In this document: positions 9,015-18,364 of the stretch, piece after piece | Numbering within the stretch: position 1 is the stretch's first letter | How the letters are laid out: each line of letters begins with the position of its first letter | Source: Deltaproteobacteria bacterium | Lineage (GTDB): Bacteria > Myxococcota_A > Polyangia > JAAYKL01 | Direction of reading: 5' to 3' | NCBI GenBank assembly: GCA_016935665.1 | Contig: JAFGQN010000196.1 | Span: 1 to 41,696, forward strand | Length of the DNA: 41,696 nucleotides | Notes under the pieces: generated by a model | What the model saw: the letters and a program-made list of their open reading frames with translations, nothing else | The model's database searches: none | What the model was told of the DNA's origin: nothing | Program-made: the position numbers and the translations under genes

Positions 9015-9039
9015 ATACAAATTCATTTTGAATTTGTAT
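9015..9039. promoter_or_regulatory. Perfect 10-bp inverted repeat upstream of the PC4-like gene
   Basis: Arms ATACAAATTC (9015-9024) and GAATTTGTAT (9030-9039) flank the spacer ATTTT. The site lies 50 bp before the PC4-like start and in the divergent region shared with the patatin gene. A possible -35 (TTGAAT, 9028-9033) overlaps the right arm, with TACGTT 17 bases on. AT-rich and symmetric, it looks like an operator; it has no T-tract to act as a terminator. Confidence 0.5.
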
Positions 9040-9088
9040 AGACAGTGTGATACGTTGTTCAAAATTATTCAACAATAGGGGAGGACGC

Positions 9089-9328
9089 ATGTCTGAAGAT
9101 AAAGTTTTGTACAGCTTCAAACGTAACCCAACGGAAGAAGTTCGTGCCGGTGTGAAGGAATTCAAAGGCAAGGCTTACATCGACATTCGTATTTATTACA
9201 TGGATGACCAGGGCGAATGGAAACCCACACGAAAGGGTGTTTCACTTGCGACAGATTTCATGCCGGAACTGAAGGAAGCGGTCGCCGCCATCGATGCGGA
9301 ACTGGCAAAAATGGAATCTGCGGAATAA
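9089..9328 (+). CDS. PC4/YdbC-family ssDNA-binding protein
   Basis: A 79-residue protein with a strong ribosome site (AGGGGAGGA, about 6 bases before the ATG). The whole chain matches the PC4/p15 fold: a beta strand pattern with VLYSFKRNP, then FKGKAYIDIRIYY, GEWKPTRKGVSL, and a C-terminal helix ELKEAVAAIDAEL. PC4-like proteins bind single-stranded nucleic acid as dimers; the bacterial members are thought to act in replication, repair or transcription. It is a single gene with its own upstream palindrome. The Trp and Lys/Arg residues in GEWKPTRKG are in the place that contacts DNA in relatives. Exact cellular role unknown. Confidence 0.88.
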   Translation: MSEDKVLYSFKRNPTEEVRAGVKEFKGKAYIDIRIYYMDDQGEWKPTRKGVSLATDFMPELKEAVAAIDAELAKMESAE

Positions 9329-9547
9329 TACTTGAATCCTGTCAACCATTCCACGTTTCACGGGCCATAAACCGGAGTTCATGGTTTTTAGGGGTTCTGT
9401 AACTCCAATTACCGAAATTCGGTTCTTCCAAAATGTATTTTACACATTTCAGACACCATTTTTCTCTGCGTTGCGACACGGCATCGTTCTTATGAAAATT
9501 TGCCAAATTTAAGCTGGCCTAAGGATACACTTTTCCATATACCCGCA

Positions 9548-9567
9548 TTGTGATATGCGTATCGCAA
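9548..9567. promoter_or_regulatory. Imperfect inverted repeat in the purL leader
   Basis: TTGTGATA (9548-9555), TGCG spacer and TATCGCAA (9560-9567) pair at 7 of 8 positions, with one T-G wobble in RNA. It lies 12 bp before the purL ribosome site (GAGGAGGAA). It could be an operator or a leader hairpin. No purine riboswitch core was seen in the 260 bp before purL. Confidence 0.3.
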
Positions 9568-9588
9568 CTTTTCGGCTGAGGAGGAATA

Positions 9589-12576
9589 ATGCCCCATCGC
9601 ATAGAAATAAAACTGAAAAGCGGATACAACGATGCAAACGGTGCCAGAACCGCTTCGGAAATCCAGAGTTATCTCGGGTACCGTGTCGATGGCGTCAAAG
9701 TTGTTGATGTGTACACCATCGATGCGGAACTGGACGCACAGTCGCTGTCCAGCCTCGCGGCAGAGCTGTGTGACCCGGTTATCCAGGAATGGGCAGTGGA
9801 CAGCCCCATGGCCAGTGAATTTGACTGGCTGGTGGAAGTGGCGTTCCGTCCGGGTGTCACCGACAACGTGGGAAGAACCGCCACAGAATCCGCCAGAATG
9901 GTATTGACCGATGCGTTCGGAAAAGAAAATGCCATTTACACATCGCGGCAATATCTGATTAAAGGCGAACTCGATCGTAACAGCGTGGAAGACATCGCCA
10001 CGGGCCTGTTGTGCAATACGCTGATTCAGCGTCATCGTATCGCATTCAAGGACGAATTCAACTGGGATGGCGGAATGTCTGTCGAGGTGCCCAAGGTAAC
10101 GGAAACCGCCACTCCGGAAGCCAAAGCCATCAGTCTGGAAATCTCCGACGAAGAGTTGGTTCAATTGAGCCGGGAAATGACCCTGGCGCTCAGTCTGGAA
10201 GAAATGAAAGTCATTCAGGCATATTATCGCCGCGATGACGTTCAGGCGCTGCGCAATGAAAAGGGTCTTCCCAAAGCGCCTACCGACGTGGAAATCGAAG
10301 TGTTCGCTCAAACGTGGTCCGAGCACTGTAAACACAAAATTTTCAGCGCAAATATTGATTATCGCGATGGGGAAAACTCGGAGCAGATTTCTTCTCTATA
10401 CAAATCATATATACAGAAGACCACCAAAGAAGTGCGCACGTTGCTGGGCGACGAAGATTACTGCCTTTCAGTGTTCAAGGACAATGCGGGCGTCTGGAAG
10501 TTTACCGATGACTGGAATGTGGTTTTTAAAGTGGAAACCCACAACTCCCCGTCGGCCCTGGATCCGTATGGCGGCGCGCTTACCGGGATCGTGGGCGTCA
10601 ATCGCGACCCGCATGGAACCGGAAAAGGGTCGAGTCTGTTTTGCAACACCAACGTGTTTTGTCTGGCAGATCCATTTTATAAAGGAGAATTGCCTCCCAG
10701 GCTTCTGCATCCACGCCGGGTGATGGAGGGTGTCCGGGAAGGGGTTGAGCATGGTGGAAATAAAAGCGGTATTCCAACAGTGAACGGCTCGCTGGTGTTT
10801 GATGAGAGATTCCTTGGCAAACCGCTGGTGTTTTGCGGCACCGGGGGCATAATGCCCGCAGAAATCAACGGCGAGCCCTCTCACGAAAAACTGGCGTATC
10901 CTGGCGATCGGGTCATCATGGTGGGCGGACGCATTGGAAAAGACGGAATCCATGGCGCCACATTCTCCTCAGAGGAGCTTCATGAAGGATCTCCGGCCAC
11001 CGCCGTTCAGATTGGAGACCCCATCACGCAAAAACGAATGACCGATTTTCTGCTGCGTGCAAGAGATGAAGGGTTGATGACTTGTCTTACCGACAACGGC
11101 GCAGGCGGCCTGTCTTCGTCTATTGGTGAAATGGCCGAAGGGCCAGGGGGCGCTCGAATTGATTTGGCGCACGCCCCGTTGAAGTACCAGGGACTGCAAC
11201 CCTGGGAAATATTTATTTCCGAAGCTCAGGAGCGCATGACTGCGGCTGTTTCGCCGGAAAAACTGGACAGATTCAAGTTTCTCGCCGAAGAAATGGGCGT
11301 GGAAGCCACAGATCTTGGGGAATACACGGCAGGTCCCTGGCTCGAATTGTTTTACGACGGCCAGCCAGTGGCGGTGTTCGATATGGATTTTCTACACAAC
11401 GGTCTGCCTAAAATGAATCTGAATGCCATCTGGGAAGCGCCAGAGGACGCACCGGTGACACTTCCCGCCAGGGAAGACCTGACCGATGATTTAAACGCCA
11501 TGCTCGGACGACTGGATATTTGCTCCAAGGAATACTGGGTTCGGCAGTACGACCACGAAGTCCAGGGCGGTTCTGTAGTCAAACCCCTGTGCGGCGCCGA
11601 ACACGACGGGCCATCGGATGCGGCCGTTGTGCGTCCCATTCTCGAACTCATGAAAGGCGTTGCCGTATCGCACGGTATCTGTCCCCGCTACTCCGATATT
11701 GACGCCTACCACATGAGCGCCTGTGCGGTGGATGAAGCCATGCGAAATCTGGTGTGCGTCGGGGCCAATCCCGATAAAGTGGCCGCACTGGACAATTTCT
11801 GCTGGTGCGACCCGGTGAAATCATCGGGCACCCCGGACGGCGAATACAAACTGGCGCAACTGGTTCGTTCGGCCAAAGCGCTCAAGGATGTATGCGTGGC
11901 CTACCGCATGCCGCTGGTATCCGGCAAGGACAGCATGAAAAACGACTACTCCATTGGCGACACCAAAATTTCCATTCCCCCAACCCTCCTGGTCACTGCA
12001 GTGGGCGAGCTGGATGATGTATCGCTGGCCGTCACCATGGACGCCAAAAAAGCAGGCGATTTGGTATATCTTGTTGGAGATACATTCAACGATATGGGGA
12101 AATCCCAGTATCTGGACATGATTGGTGTGGATGGCGGCTGCGTTCCCAAATTGCGAAATCCCGAAAATACCATTCAGACGTACCGATGGCTGCATCGTGC
12201 CATAAAGGGCAAACTGGTGGCATCCTGTCACGACCTCTCCGACGGTGGATTGGCTGTTGCCGCGGCGGAAACCGCATTCTCCGGCAATCTGGGGATGCGC
12301 CTGGATTTGCGCAACGTGAAAGGCGATGTGCCCCGCGATGAGATTGCGCTTTTCAGCGAAACTCCGGGACGTCTGTTGGTCACCGTGGCGCCATCGTCAA
12401 AAGAGGCGTTTGAAGTGGTGATGGGAGACGTCGCCACATGCATCGGTCAAATAAACGAAGAAACGCGTTTACGCATCACTGGACTTGAAGGAGATACTAT
12501 CATCGATTCGGACATCTCCAGACTCAAAGGGTCCTGGCAAAAAACGCTTCGATTCAGTGAGGGTCCAAATGAGTAA
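9589..12576 (+). CDS. purL: Phosphoribosylformylglycinamidine synthase, large subunit (PurS-like repeat + PurL)
   Basis: A 995-residue FGAM synthase subunit; it converts FGAR to FGAM with ATP and ammonia delivered by PurQ. Residues 1-170 contain two PurS-like halves in tandem: RIEIKLKSGYND at the start, and WLVEVAFRPGVTDN near residue 81. The synthase core follows: TWSEHCKHKIF, the ETHNSPSALDPYGGA substrate and metal region, GTGGIMPAE, DNGAGGLSSS, and in the second half SGKDSMKND and SCHDLSDGGLAVAAAE. The separate PurS of Bacillus type is thus fused, and the glutaminase is separate, an arrangement like that of Desulfovibrio-type PurL. Start ATG at 9589 follows GAGGAGGAA. The stop overlaps the purQ start by 8 bp, which implies translational coupling. 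Confidence 0.96.
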   Translation: MPHRIEIKLKSGYNDANGARTASEIQSYLGYRVDGVKVVDVYTIDAELDAQSLSSLAAELCDPVIQEWAVDSPMASEFDWLVEVAFRPGVTDNVGRTATESARMVLTDAFGKENAIYTSRQYLIKGELDRNSVEDIATGLLCNTLIQRHRIAFKDEFNWDGGMSVEVPKVTETATPEAKAISLEISDEELVQLSREMTLALSLEEMKVIQAYYRRDDVQALRNEKGLPKAPTDVEIEVFAQTWSEHCKHKIFSANIDYRDGENSEQISSLYKSYIQKTTKEVRTLLGDEDYCLSVFKDNAGVWKFTDDWNVVFKVETHNSPSALDPYGGALTGIVGVNRDPHGTGKGSSLFCNTNVFCLADPFYKGELPPRLLHPRRVMEGVREGVEHGGNKSGIPTVNGSLVFDERFLGKPLVFCGTGGIMPAEINGEPSHEKLAYPGDRVIMVGGRIGKDGIHGATFSSEELHEGSPATAVQIGDPITQKRMTDFLLRARDEGLMTCLTDNGAGGLSSSIGEMAEGPGGARIDLAHAPLKYQGLQPWEIFISEAQERMTAAVSPEKLDRFKFLAEEMGVEATDLGEYTAGPWLELFYDGQPVAVFDMDFLHNGLPKMNLNAIWEAPEDAPVTLPAREDLTDDLNAMLGRLDICSKEYWVRQYDHEVQGGSVVKPLCGAEHDGPSDAAVVRPILELMKGVAVSHGICPRYSDIDAYHMSACAVDEAMRNLVCVGANPDKVAALDNFCWCDPVKSSGTPDGEYKLAQLVRSAKALKDVCVAYRMPLVSGKDSMKNDYSIGDTKISIPPTLLVTAVGELDDVSLAVTMDAKKAGDLVYLVGDTFNDMGKSQYLDMIGVDGGCVPKLRNPENTIQTYRWLHRAIKGKLVASCHDLSDGGLAVAAAETAFSGNLGMRLDLRNVKGDVPRDEIALFSETPGRLLVTVAPSSKEAFEVVMGDVATCIGQINEETRLRITGLEGDTIIDSDISRLKGSWQKTLRFSEGPNE

Positions 12577-13381
12577 AGCACGCGCCATCGTTTTGGCTGG
12601 AAACGGCATCAACTGTGAAAAAGAGACCGCTTACGCCTGCCGGCTCGCCGGGGCGGACGATGTGGATATTGTGTACCTTTGGGATTTGGCCGCTGGTGAA
12701 GCGTCGCTGGACGGGTATCAGCTGGTATGTTGTCCAGGCGGATTTCTGGACGGAGACGACCTGGGCAGTGCCCGGGCATCCGCGATTCGATTGCGACACA
12801 CCCAAATCAACGGTCAGTCGCTGCTGGAACAGTTCAGTACCCACGCAAAACAGGGCGGCCTGGTTCTGGGCATCTGTAACGGGTTCCAGCTGATGATAAA
12901 ACTGGGGCTGCTTCCCGCACTCGACAATCAGCTGGGCGTTCCCCAGGCCACGCTGACCTGGAACAACTCCGGTCGGTTCGAAGATCGCTGGGTGGCGTTG
13001 AAAGCCGATCCGGAATCTCCCTGTATTTTTACCAAAGGCGTTGAGTACATGGAGTTGCCCGTTCGCCACGGCGAAGGCCAAATCGTGGCGCCTGAAGAGA
13101 CCATGATTCAAATTCGGCAACGGCACCAGGGGCCTCTGATGTATATCGACCCCAACACAGGTGCGGCCACAGAAGAATATCCGCTCAATCCCAATGGAAC
13201 ACGTTTTGGAATAGCCGCCCTAACGGATACAACGGGGCGTCTGTTTGGACTGATGCCCCACCCCGAGGCATTTCTGCATCGCACCAACCATCCCCGCTGG
13301 ACAAGGGAAACTCTGCCCGAAGAAGGCGCCGGACTGCAAATATTCACCAACGCCATTAATTACATTAAAGAAAATATGTAA
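12569..13381 (+). CDS. purQ: Phosphoribosylformylglycinamidine synthase, glutaminase subunit PurQ
   Basis: A class I glutamine amidotransferase of 270 residues that releases ammonia for PurL. Nucleophile Cys103 lies in VLGICNGFQ; the oxyanion Gly region is CCPGGF (residues 54-59); the His-Glu pair is in LMPHPEAF near the C-terminus. Bacillus-type PurQ is about 227 residues; the extra length here matches the longer form that partners large fused PurL proteins. The ATG at 12569 lies within the purL end (ATGAGTAA overlap). No hairpin with a T-tract was found after the stop at 13381. Confidence 0.95.
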   Translation: MSKARAIVLAGNGINCEKETAYACRLAGADDVDIVYLWDLAAGEASLDGYQLVCCPGGFLDGDDLGSARASAIRLRHTQINGQSLLEQFSTHAKQGGLVLGICNGFQLMIKLGLLPALDNQLGVPQATLTWNNSGRFEDRWVALKADPESPCIFTKGVEYMELPVRHGEGQIVAPEETMIQIRQRHQGPLMYIDPNTGAATEEYPLNPNGTRFGIAALTDTTGRLFGLMPHPEAFLHRTNHPRWTRETLPEEGAGLQIFTNAINYIKENM

Positions 13382-13577
13382 TCCGCGCATTCCCGCCCCG
13401 CCTCTGATTTGAAGGGGTTCACGGTTTACTGCCACCATGTCCCACAATCGTGTCACGTTGAATAAAATGGTATTGCAGCGCCACTTTTTTTTCCATAAAA
13501 CTGAAATAAGGGAACCTAACTAAGTAAACGCGTTCTTTTGGAACATAAAACGAATTAAATACCACAGGGAGAAACTC

Positions 13578-14276
13578 ATGAACAAACTATTCATCCTTCT
13601 CCTGGGATTGCTGCTATTTGCCATGCTGGTCAACTGCAGCGGTTCCGGGTCGGAAACCGACAGTTCAGACGTGGACAGCGATACGGACGGCGATACAGAC
13701 AGCGACGGCGATTCGGACAGTGACGGCGATACCGACGGCGACACCGATGGCGACACCGATGGCGACTCGGACACCGATGGCGATACCGACACCGATGGCG
13801 ACACCGATAGTGACGGCGACAGTGATAGCGACGGAGATTCAGACAGCGATACGGGAGAAGCAGCATGCGAACACGACTGCCTGGCCCACTGCAACTCATG
13901 GAATGGCACACCCATGCCCGGCCAATGCGACGATGGACTGCGATGCTGTGATGGCGCAGAAATTCCCGATTCGGAAAGCGAAAACGTTGAAGATTCCGAA
14001 TCAGATACCGGCGAAGACACCGGCAGCGAGGAAGATACGGGGGATGTCACTGACGATTGCACGAGCTGCCACAACCCATTCCCACCACCTACACAAAGCG
14101 ATGGTTCCGTGCGAAATTCGGATGCCCACTCAGATCCCTTTCACAGCGGATACAAATGCAACCATCCGGATTGTCACGGTGGCGCTGTAAACGAAGACGG
14201 TACCGCTATCGTGGATGAAACACTCCATACAGATGGTACGATTCAGGCGGCCTGTTCAAACTGCCACAGGAGATAG
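13578..14276 (+). CDS. Lipoprotein with Asp/Gly/Ser/Thr linker and putative triheme C-terminus
   Basis: A 232-residue lipoprotein: hydrophobic signal, lipobox LVNC with Cys20, and a ribosome site GGGAG 8 bases before the ATG. Residues 25-92 are an almost perfect DTDGD/DSDGD repeat, very acidic. A Cys cluster follows (96-124, CEHDC to RCCDG), then a second Ser/Glu/Asp linker. The last 75 residues carry CTSCH (161-165), CNHPDCH (194-200, a CX4CH site) and CSNCH (226-230). CX2CH and CX4CH sites bind heme c in multiheme cytochromes of Geobacter type. Three hemes are therefore possible, giving a surface electron-transfer protein; this is inferred. A further His pair (AHSDPFH) could supply axial ligands. 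The linker may also bind calcium. Alternative: a structural Cys-rich domain without heme. Confidence 0.8.
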   Translation: MNKLFILLLGLLLFAMLVNCSGSGSETDSSDVDSDTDGDTDSDGDSDSDGDTDGDTDGDTDGDSDTDGDTDTDGDTDSDGDSDSDGDSDSDTGEAACEHDCLAHCNSWNGTPMPGQCDDGLRCCDGAEIPDSESENVEDSESDTGEDTGSEEDTGDVTDDCTSCHNPFPPPTQSDGSVRNSDAHSDPFHSGYKCNHPDCHGGAVNEDGTAIVDETLHTDGTIQAACSNCHRR

Positions 14277-14364
14277 GTCGTTTTTGATCTCAATCAATTC
14301 CTCCAACGTTTATGATTTTTGACATATTCTCCCGCATTGCCTGGAGTGAGACCGCTTGACTTAC

Positions 14365-16209
14365 TTACTCCAAGTCCTGATATTCGTACGCTCCCATATC
14401 AACAGAAGCGCCCACATGGCGGGGATTTCCGTCCAAATCAAATGGTGTATTCTCTCCAACGTTGTCATCGCTGTCCAAATCACCTGCATCCCCAGGCAAA
14501 GCACCTAGGCTTCCCGCGTTAATGCAGGGGGAGTCTGAAGAGAGTCGAAAATTGCCTTTATCAGAGTTTACAACCCGAGGATCCATATCAATGTTCCCAT
14601 CGCCACTGTAACCGCCCTGGATTGCGCTAAATGAAACGATTGGCGTCGAAGGTTCGGTGTCAGACTCGAAATTGAAAATTTCGTTTCCTTCTTCTGTGGC
14701 TGTATTCCCCCAAAGAATGCAATTGGATACGGTTGGCGAGGAGGCGCTTTCATTGAAAATACCACCACCACTGTTGGCGGTGTTTTTTATCACCGTACAG
14801 TTCGTTATCCGGGGTGAGGAACTGAATCGATTAGCAATTCCACCGCCAGAATATGCAGAGTTCCCAGTAAAGATACAATTGGTCACTGTGGGCATTGAAG
14901 AATCTAGATTCTCCATCGCGCCGCCGGAATCACCAGCGGAATTGTGAGAAAAGACACAGTTGATTACAAAAGGTGACGAGGAAAGGGAATTGCGTAACCC
15001 ACCGCCTCTACTGGCGGAATTATTCTCAAAAGTGCAGTGTGTCACAGTGGGTGAGGAATTATCTCTATTATACATTCCTCCACCAAAATCCGCCTCGTTT
15101 CCGGCAAATTTACAATTTGTTACAACTGGTGATGAAGCGTTATTGGACATCCCGCCACCTCCAATCACATCGACGTTGTCGATAAAGATGCAGTTGGTTA
15201 CGAGGGGCGATGATGACAGATTGCACATTCCTGCGCCATATGTGAAAGCCCTGTTGTTGGAGAAGGTGCAGTTTGTCACGGATGGTGACGAAGCGTCATT
15301 CAGCATCCCGCCGCCGACATCGTGTGGTTCACTCCCGTTTGCATTTCCACTGGTAATGATGAAGCCGTCAATAGTGGCGTTGTCGGCGCCTGTTACCACA
15401 TGGTACGCATTATCTGTATTGTCGCCCGAAATGCCAATATCGCCGCTCAATATCGTTGGGTTGGTGACGCTGTCCCGCTCGCGGCGATGTTTTTCATTCC
15501 CGACAAAGCCGCCGTAGATTGCGACATTGGATGCCAGCTGGATGGTTGCGGTTCGCTCATCGGCTGAGTCTAATTTTTTGGTGGGCAGGTAGTTCCCGGT
15601 TGCCACCCATACTTCACACTCAAGGATTTCAGCAACATCCAGTGCTGCCTGTATGGTATCCAGGGCCGACGCCCAGGATCTCCCGTCGTTGCCTTCGTAA
15701 CTGGCCAATCCACTTTTAACATACACCAGACAGGTGTCACAGTTGTCGCCGCTCCATCCGGAAGCACATCCGCACTCACCGTCCTCGCACCCGCCATTGA
15801 CACTCGCGCATGGAATGATTTCAATCGTCGCATTGCACTGATCTAGCACCTGTACGTTTCCATCCACGGTACATATGCGACTTGCTTCCAACTGAAATTG
15901 ACATGTGTCAGTGTTCGTATCCACATTTGTATCAGCATAACCATACGTATCTGAATCGCTGCTTACATCTGTTCCCGTACCTGTATCTGTATCTGTATCC
16001 CCATCGCTGCCAAAACCGGGGCCGGAGCCCGTATCCGTTTCGCTGTTGGTGTCGGTGACGGAGTCGGTATCTGTAACCGTATCGGTGCCAGTATCAGATT
16101 CGGAGTCGCCGTCCCCGTACAGATACCCATCGAAATCGGTAATCAGCTGGCACCCTGTTGCCAACAGGCAAATTATAATGAAAAGCCGTTTTGTCATAAA
16201 AATCCCCAT
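14365..16209 (-). CDS. Lipoprotein with EGF-like segment and right-handed beta-helix
   Basis: A 614-residue lipoprotein. Lipobox LATGC gives Cys20. The start at 16209 has GGGGAG 6 bases upstream; an in-frame ATG at 16197 also has GGGGA and is possible. A Ser/Asp/Thr linker spans about 33-100. A Cys-rich EGF-like segment follows (CEDGECGCASGWSGDNC, about 145-161). From about residue 210 come repeated units of the type SPxVTNCxFxxN-A-xGGGMxN, at least seven, typical of right-handed parallel beta-helix proteins such as polymorphic membrane protein repeats. The C-terminus ends with VDMGAYEYQ, a signature of choice-of-anchor Q beta-helix proteins. Likely a surface protein for adhesion or polysaccharide binding; no catalytic residue is identified. 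Confidence 0.88.
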   Translation of the reverse strand: MGIFMTKRLFIIICLLATGCQLITDFDGYLYGDGDSESDTGTDTVTDTDSVTDTNSETDTGSGPGFGSDGDTDTDTGTGTDVSSDSDTYGYADTNVDTNTDTCQFQLEASRICTVDGNVQVLDQCNATIEIIPCASVNGGCEDGECGCASGWSGDNCDTCLVYVKSGLASYEGNDGRSWASALDTIQAALDVAEILECEVWVATGNYLPTKKLDSADERTATIQLASNVAIYGGFVGNEKHRRERDSVTNPTILSGDIGISGDNTDNAYHVVTGADNATIDGFIITSGNANGSEPHDVGGGMLNDASSPSVTNCTFSNNRAFTYGAGMCNLSSSPLVTNCIFIDNVDVIGGGGMSNNASSPVVTNCKFAGNEADFGGGMYNRDNSSPTVTHCTFENNSASRGGGLRNSLSSSPFVINCVFSHNSAGDSGGAMENLDSSMPTVTNCIFTGNSAYSGGGIANRFSSSPRITNCTVIKNTANSGGGIFNESASSPTVSNCILWGNTATEEGNEIFNFESDTEPSTPIVSFSAIQGGYSGDGNIDMDPRVVNSDKGNFRLSSDSPCINAGSLGALPGDAGDLDSDDNVGENTPFDLDGNPRHVGASVDMGAYEYQDLE

Positions 16210-16432
16210 GTATAGCTCCCCAATTCATGCATGCTTTTATGTTTGTGTTATGCAGACGGCTACAATACCAAATGAAAAAATGCATACAACATGATTTAAC
16301 GATGCGTGACTACCAGAAGAATTAAATTGAACCGAACCACCACGCTTTCGATGTGAGTTTCATTTTTGAACCTCTTTTTCTCCAGACAACCACCATGCTT
16401 GCTGTACACTGCTGCGCAACGAGGCGACGTTC

Positions 16433-18262
16433 ATGAACCGGAAAGAAGGCATGACCTTGAAACCAATTATTTGTCTTACCATTTTTACCACGGCACTGCT
16501 GACCGGCTGCATCATGCCCCCCAGAGGAGTGGAAACGCCCCCTATTGCGTCCACCGAAGAGATGGCCGTCCATAAAGTGCGCGTCAATCAGGTGGGATAT
16601 TTTCCCGCTCGAAAGAAAATTGCCGCGTATCAAAGCGATGCCGCCACACCGCTGGAATGGGTATTGCTTGACGCATCCAATAAAAAAATTGCAGGTGGCC
16701 AAACCGAGCCACTGGGCATTGATGCGGATTCCGGCGAAGGTGTCCACCTTATCGATTTTTCTGAATTTACACAAACTGGCAAAGGGTTTGTGCTTTCGGT
16801 TGAAGAATCCAAAAGTGTGCCATTCGCAATAGACAACGAACTTTACAAACCCCTGCGACGGGATGCACTGCGGTATTTTTACATGAATCGCAGCGGCATT
16901 GAACTGGAGATGCCGTACACGGAGGATAAAAAGGCAGAGCGGGGCCCCGGGCATGTGAGTGACAAGAGCGCCAGGTGCGAACAGGGGCAAAAATGCCATT
17001 ATCGCATGGATGTTTCCGGAGGATGGTACGATGCGGGGGATTACGGTAAATATGTGGTCAACGGCGGCTTCAGCGTTTGGATGCTCATGCACATTTACGA
17101 AACCCTGTACATGGGCCACGATGCCAAAACCGAACCGGCAAATCTGAACATCCCCGAAAGCAACAATGATGTCCCCGACGTTCTGGATGAAGCGCGCTTT
17201 GAGATGGAGTGGATTTTGAAAATGCAGGTCACCAATCCCGATTACGATATGGTGGGGATGGTGCATCACAGAGTGCGCAACGCCACCTACACCATGCTGG
17301 GGCATCCGCCGCCCAAAATAAACAGCGATCCCCCAAGGTACCTTAGGGATGTGGCCACCAGCGCCACGCTGAATCTGGCTGCGTCCGGCGCACTCTGTGC
17401 CCGTGTGTTTAAACCGTTTGACAGCGATTTTGCCGGCCGCTGTCTCGATGCCGCCGAAGCCGCATGGAAAGCCGCCAAAATGTGGCCGGCGGAGCGGGCC
17501 GTTGGCAATGGGTTTGTACCGTATCAGAACCCGGAAGTAAAAGACGATTACTTCTGGGCAGCAGCAGAACTGTGGGTGACCACGGGCAAAGACGTGTACC
17601 TGAACTACCTTTCCAAATCTGAGTTTTTCGAAAAGCTGACTCACAAAGCAGGGGGCAGCACCTCTGCGTTTAACTGGGCGGATACAGATGGTCTGGGGAC
17701 CGTGGCGCTGGCCATGTCCACCCGGCCCGAGCAGGCGGAAGTGGCAAAGAAAAAGCAGGAACAACTCATTGCCTTTGCTGATAACCTGCTGGAATTAATG
17801 AATACACAGGGGTATCGATTCCCCCTCGATAAACGCATTTACCCGTGGGGCTCCAACTCATTTGTGGTGAACAACGCCATCGTTCTGGCGCTGGCCCATC
17901 GCCTCACAAATGAAGCCAAATATCTGGACGGCGCCATTGTGGCCATGGACTACATTCTGGGGAGAAATCCGGTGGATTACTCGTACGTCAGCGGCTATGG
18001 AACCCTCTCCATGCAGCATCCGCACCATCGTTTCTTTGCGCCCATGTACGACAAACGTCTCCCGTTCATCCCGCCCGGCGCCCTCTCTGGCGGTCCCAAC
18101 ACCAATCTGCAGGATCCGGTTTCCCGCAGTTACCGCGCCGGGTGCGCCCCCGCCAAGTGCTATGTGGATCACATCGAGGCGTTCGCCACCAACGAAGTGG
18201 CCATCAACTGGAACGCTGCGCTGGCCTGGATTGCCGCCTACATTGACGAAGCCGTGAGATAG
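16433..18262 (+). CDS. GH9 endoglucanase-type lipoprotein
   Basis: A 609-residue glycoside hydrolase family 9 protein, which hydrolyses beta-1,4-glucan bonds by inversion. Signal and lipobox LLTGC (Cys26) place it on the outer membrane. Residues 45-135 are the Ig-like CelD_N domain (KVRVNQVGYFP). The catalytic (alpha/alpha)6 barrel follows: GGWYDAGDYGKY with Asp200 and Asp203, the first of which or its partner acts as base; HPHHR near residue 525; and NEVAINWNAAL with the acid Glu588. GAF-style Cys residues at 182 and 188 may pair. Start ATG 16433 has GAGG 8 bases upstream; ATG 16451 is possible. No dockerin or CBM is seen, so it probably acts alone on the cell surface on soluble or oligomeric glucans. 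Confidence 0.93.
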   Translation: MNRKEGMTLKPIICLTIFTTALLTGCIMPPRGVETPPIASTEEMAVHKVRVNQVGYFPARKKIAAYQSDAATPLEWVLLDASNKKIAGGQTEPLGIDADSGEGVHLIDFSEFTQTGKGFVLSVEESKSVPFAIDNELYKPLRRDALRYFYMNRSGIELEMPYTEDKKAERGPGHVSDKSARCEQGQKCHYRMDVSGGWYDAGDYGKYVVNGGFSVWMLMHIYETLYMGHDAKTEPANLNIPESNNDVPDVLDEARFEMEWILKMQVTNPDYDMVGMVHHRVRNATYTMLGHPPPKINSDPPRYLRDVATSATLNLAASGALCARVFKPFDSDFAGRCLDAAEAAWKAAKMWPAERAVGNGFVPYQNPEVKDDYFWAAAELWVTTGKDVYLNYLSKSEFFEKLTHKAGGSTSAFNWADTDGLGTVALAMSTRPEQAEVAKKKQEQLIAFADNLLELMNTQGYRFPLDKRIYPWGSNSFVVNNAIVLALAHRLTNEAKYLDGAIVAMDYILGRNPVDYSYVSGYGTLSMQHPHHRFFAPMYDKRLPFIPPGALSGGPNTNLQDPVSRSYRAGCAPAKCYVDHIEAFATNEVAINWNAALAWIAAYIDEAVR

Positions 18263-18364
18263 CGTGAGCCACTTCTCGCCACGTTAAAAACAATCGACAA
18301 CCCGTCTATTGCGGAAATATCAATTCGAGGTAAATTTTACGAAAATGTAGCATGTAGGGGAGAA

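Noticed and set aside
9329-9588. Purine riboswitch before purL
   Set aside because: The conserved three-way junction and loop sequences are not present; only a short inverted repeat was found.
18263-18364. Cobalamin riboswitch before the corrinoid gene
   Set aside because: The gap is about 100 bp and no B12-box-like text is seen.
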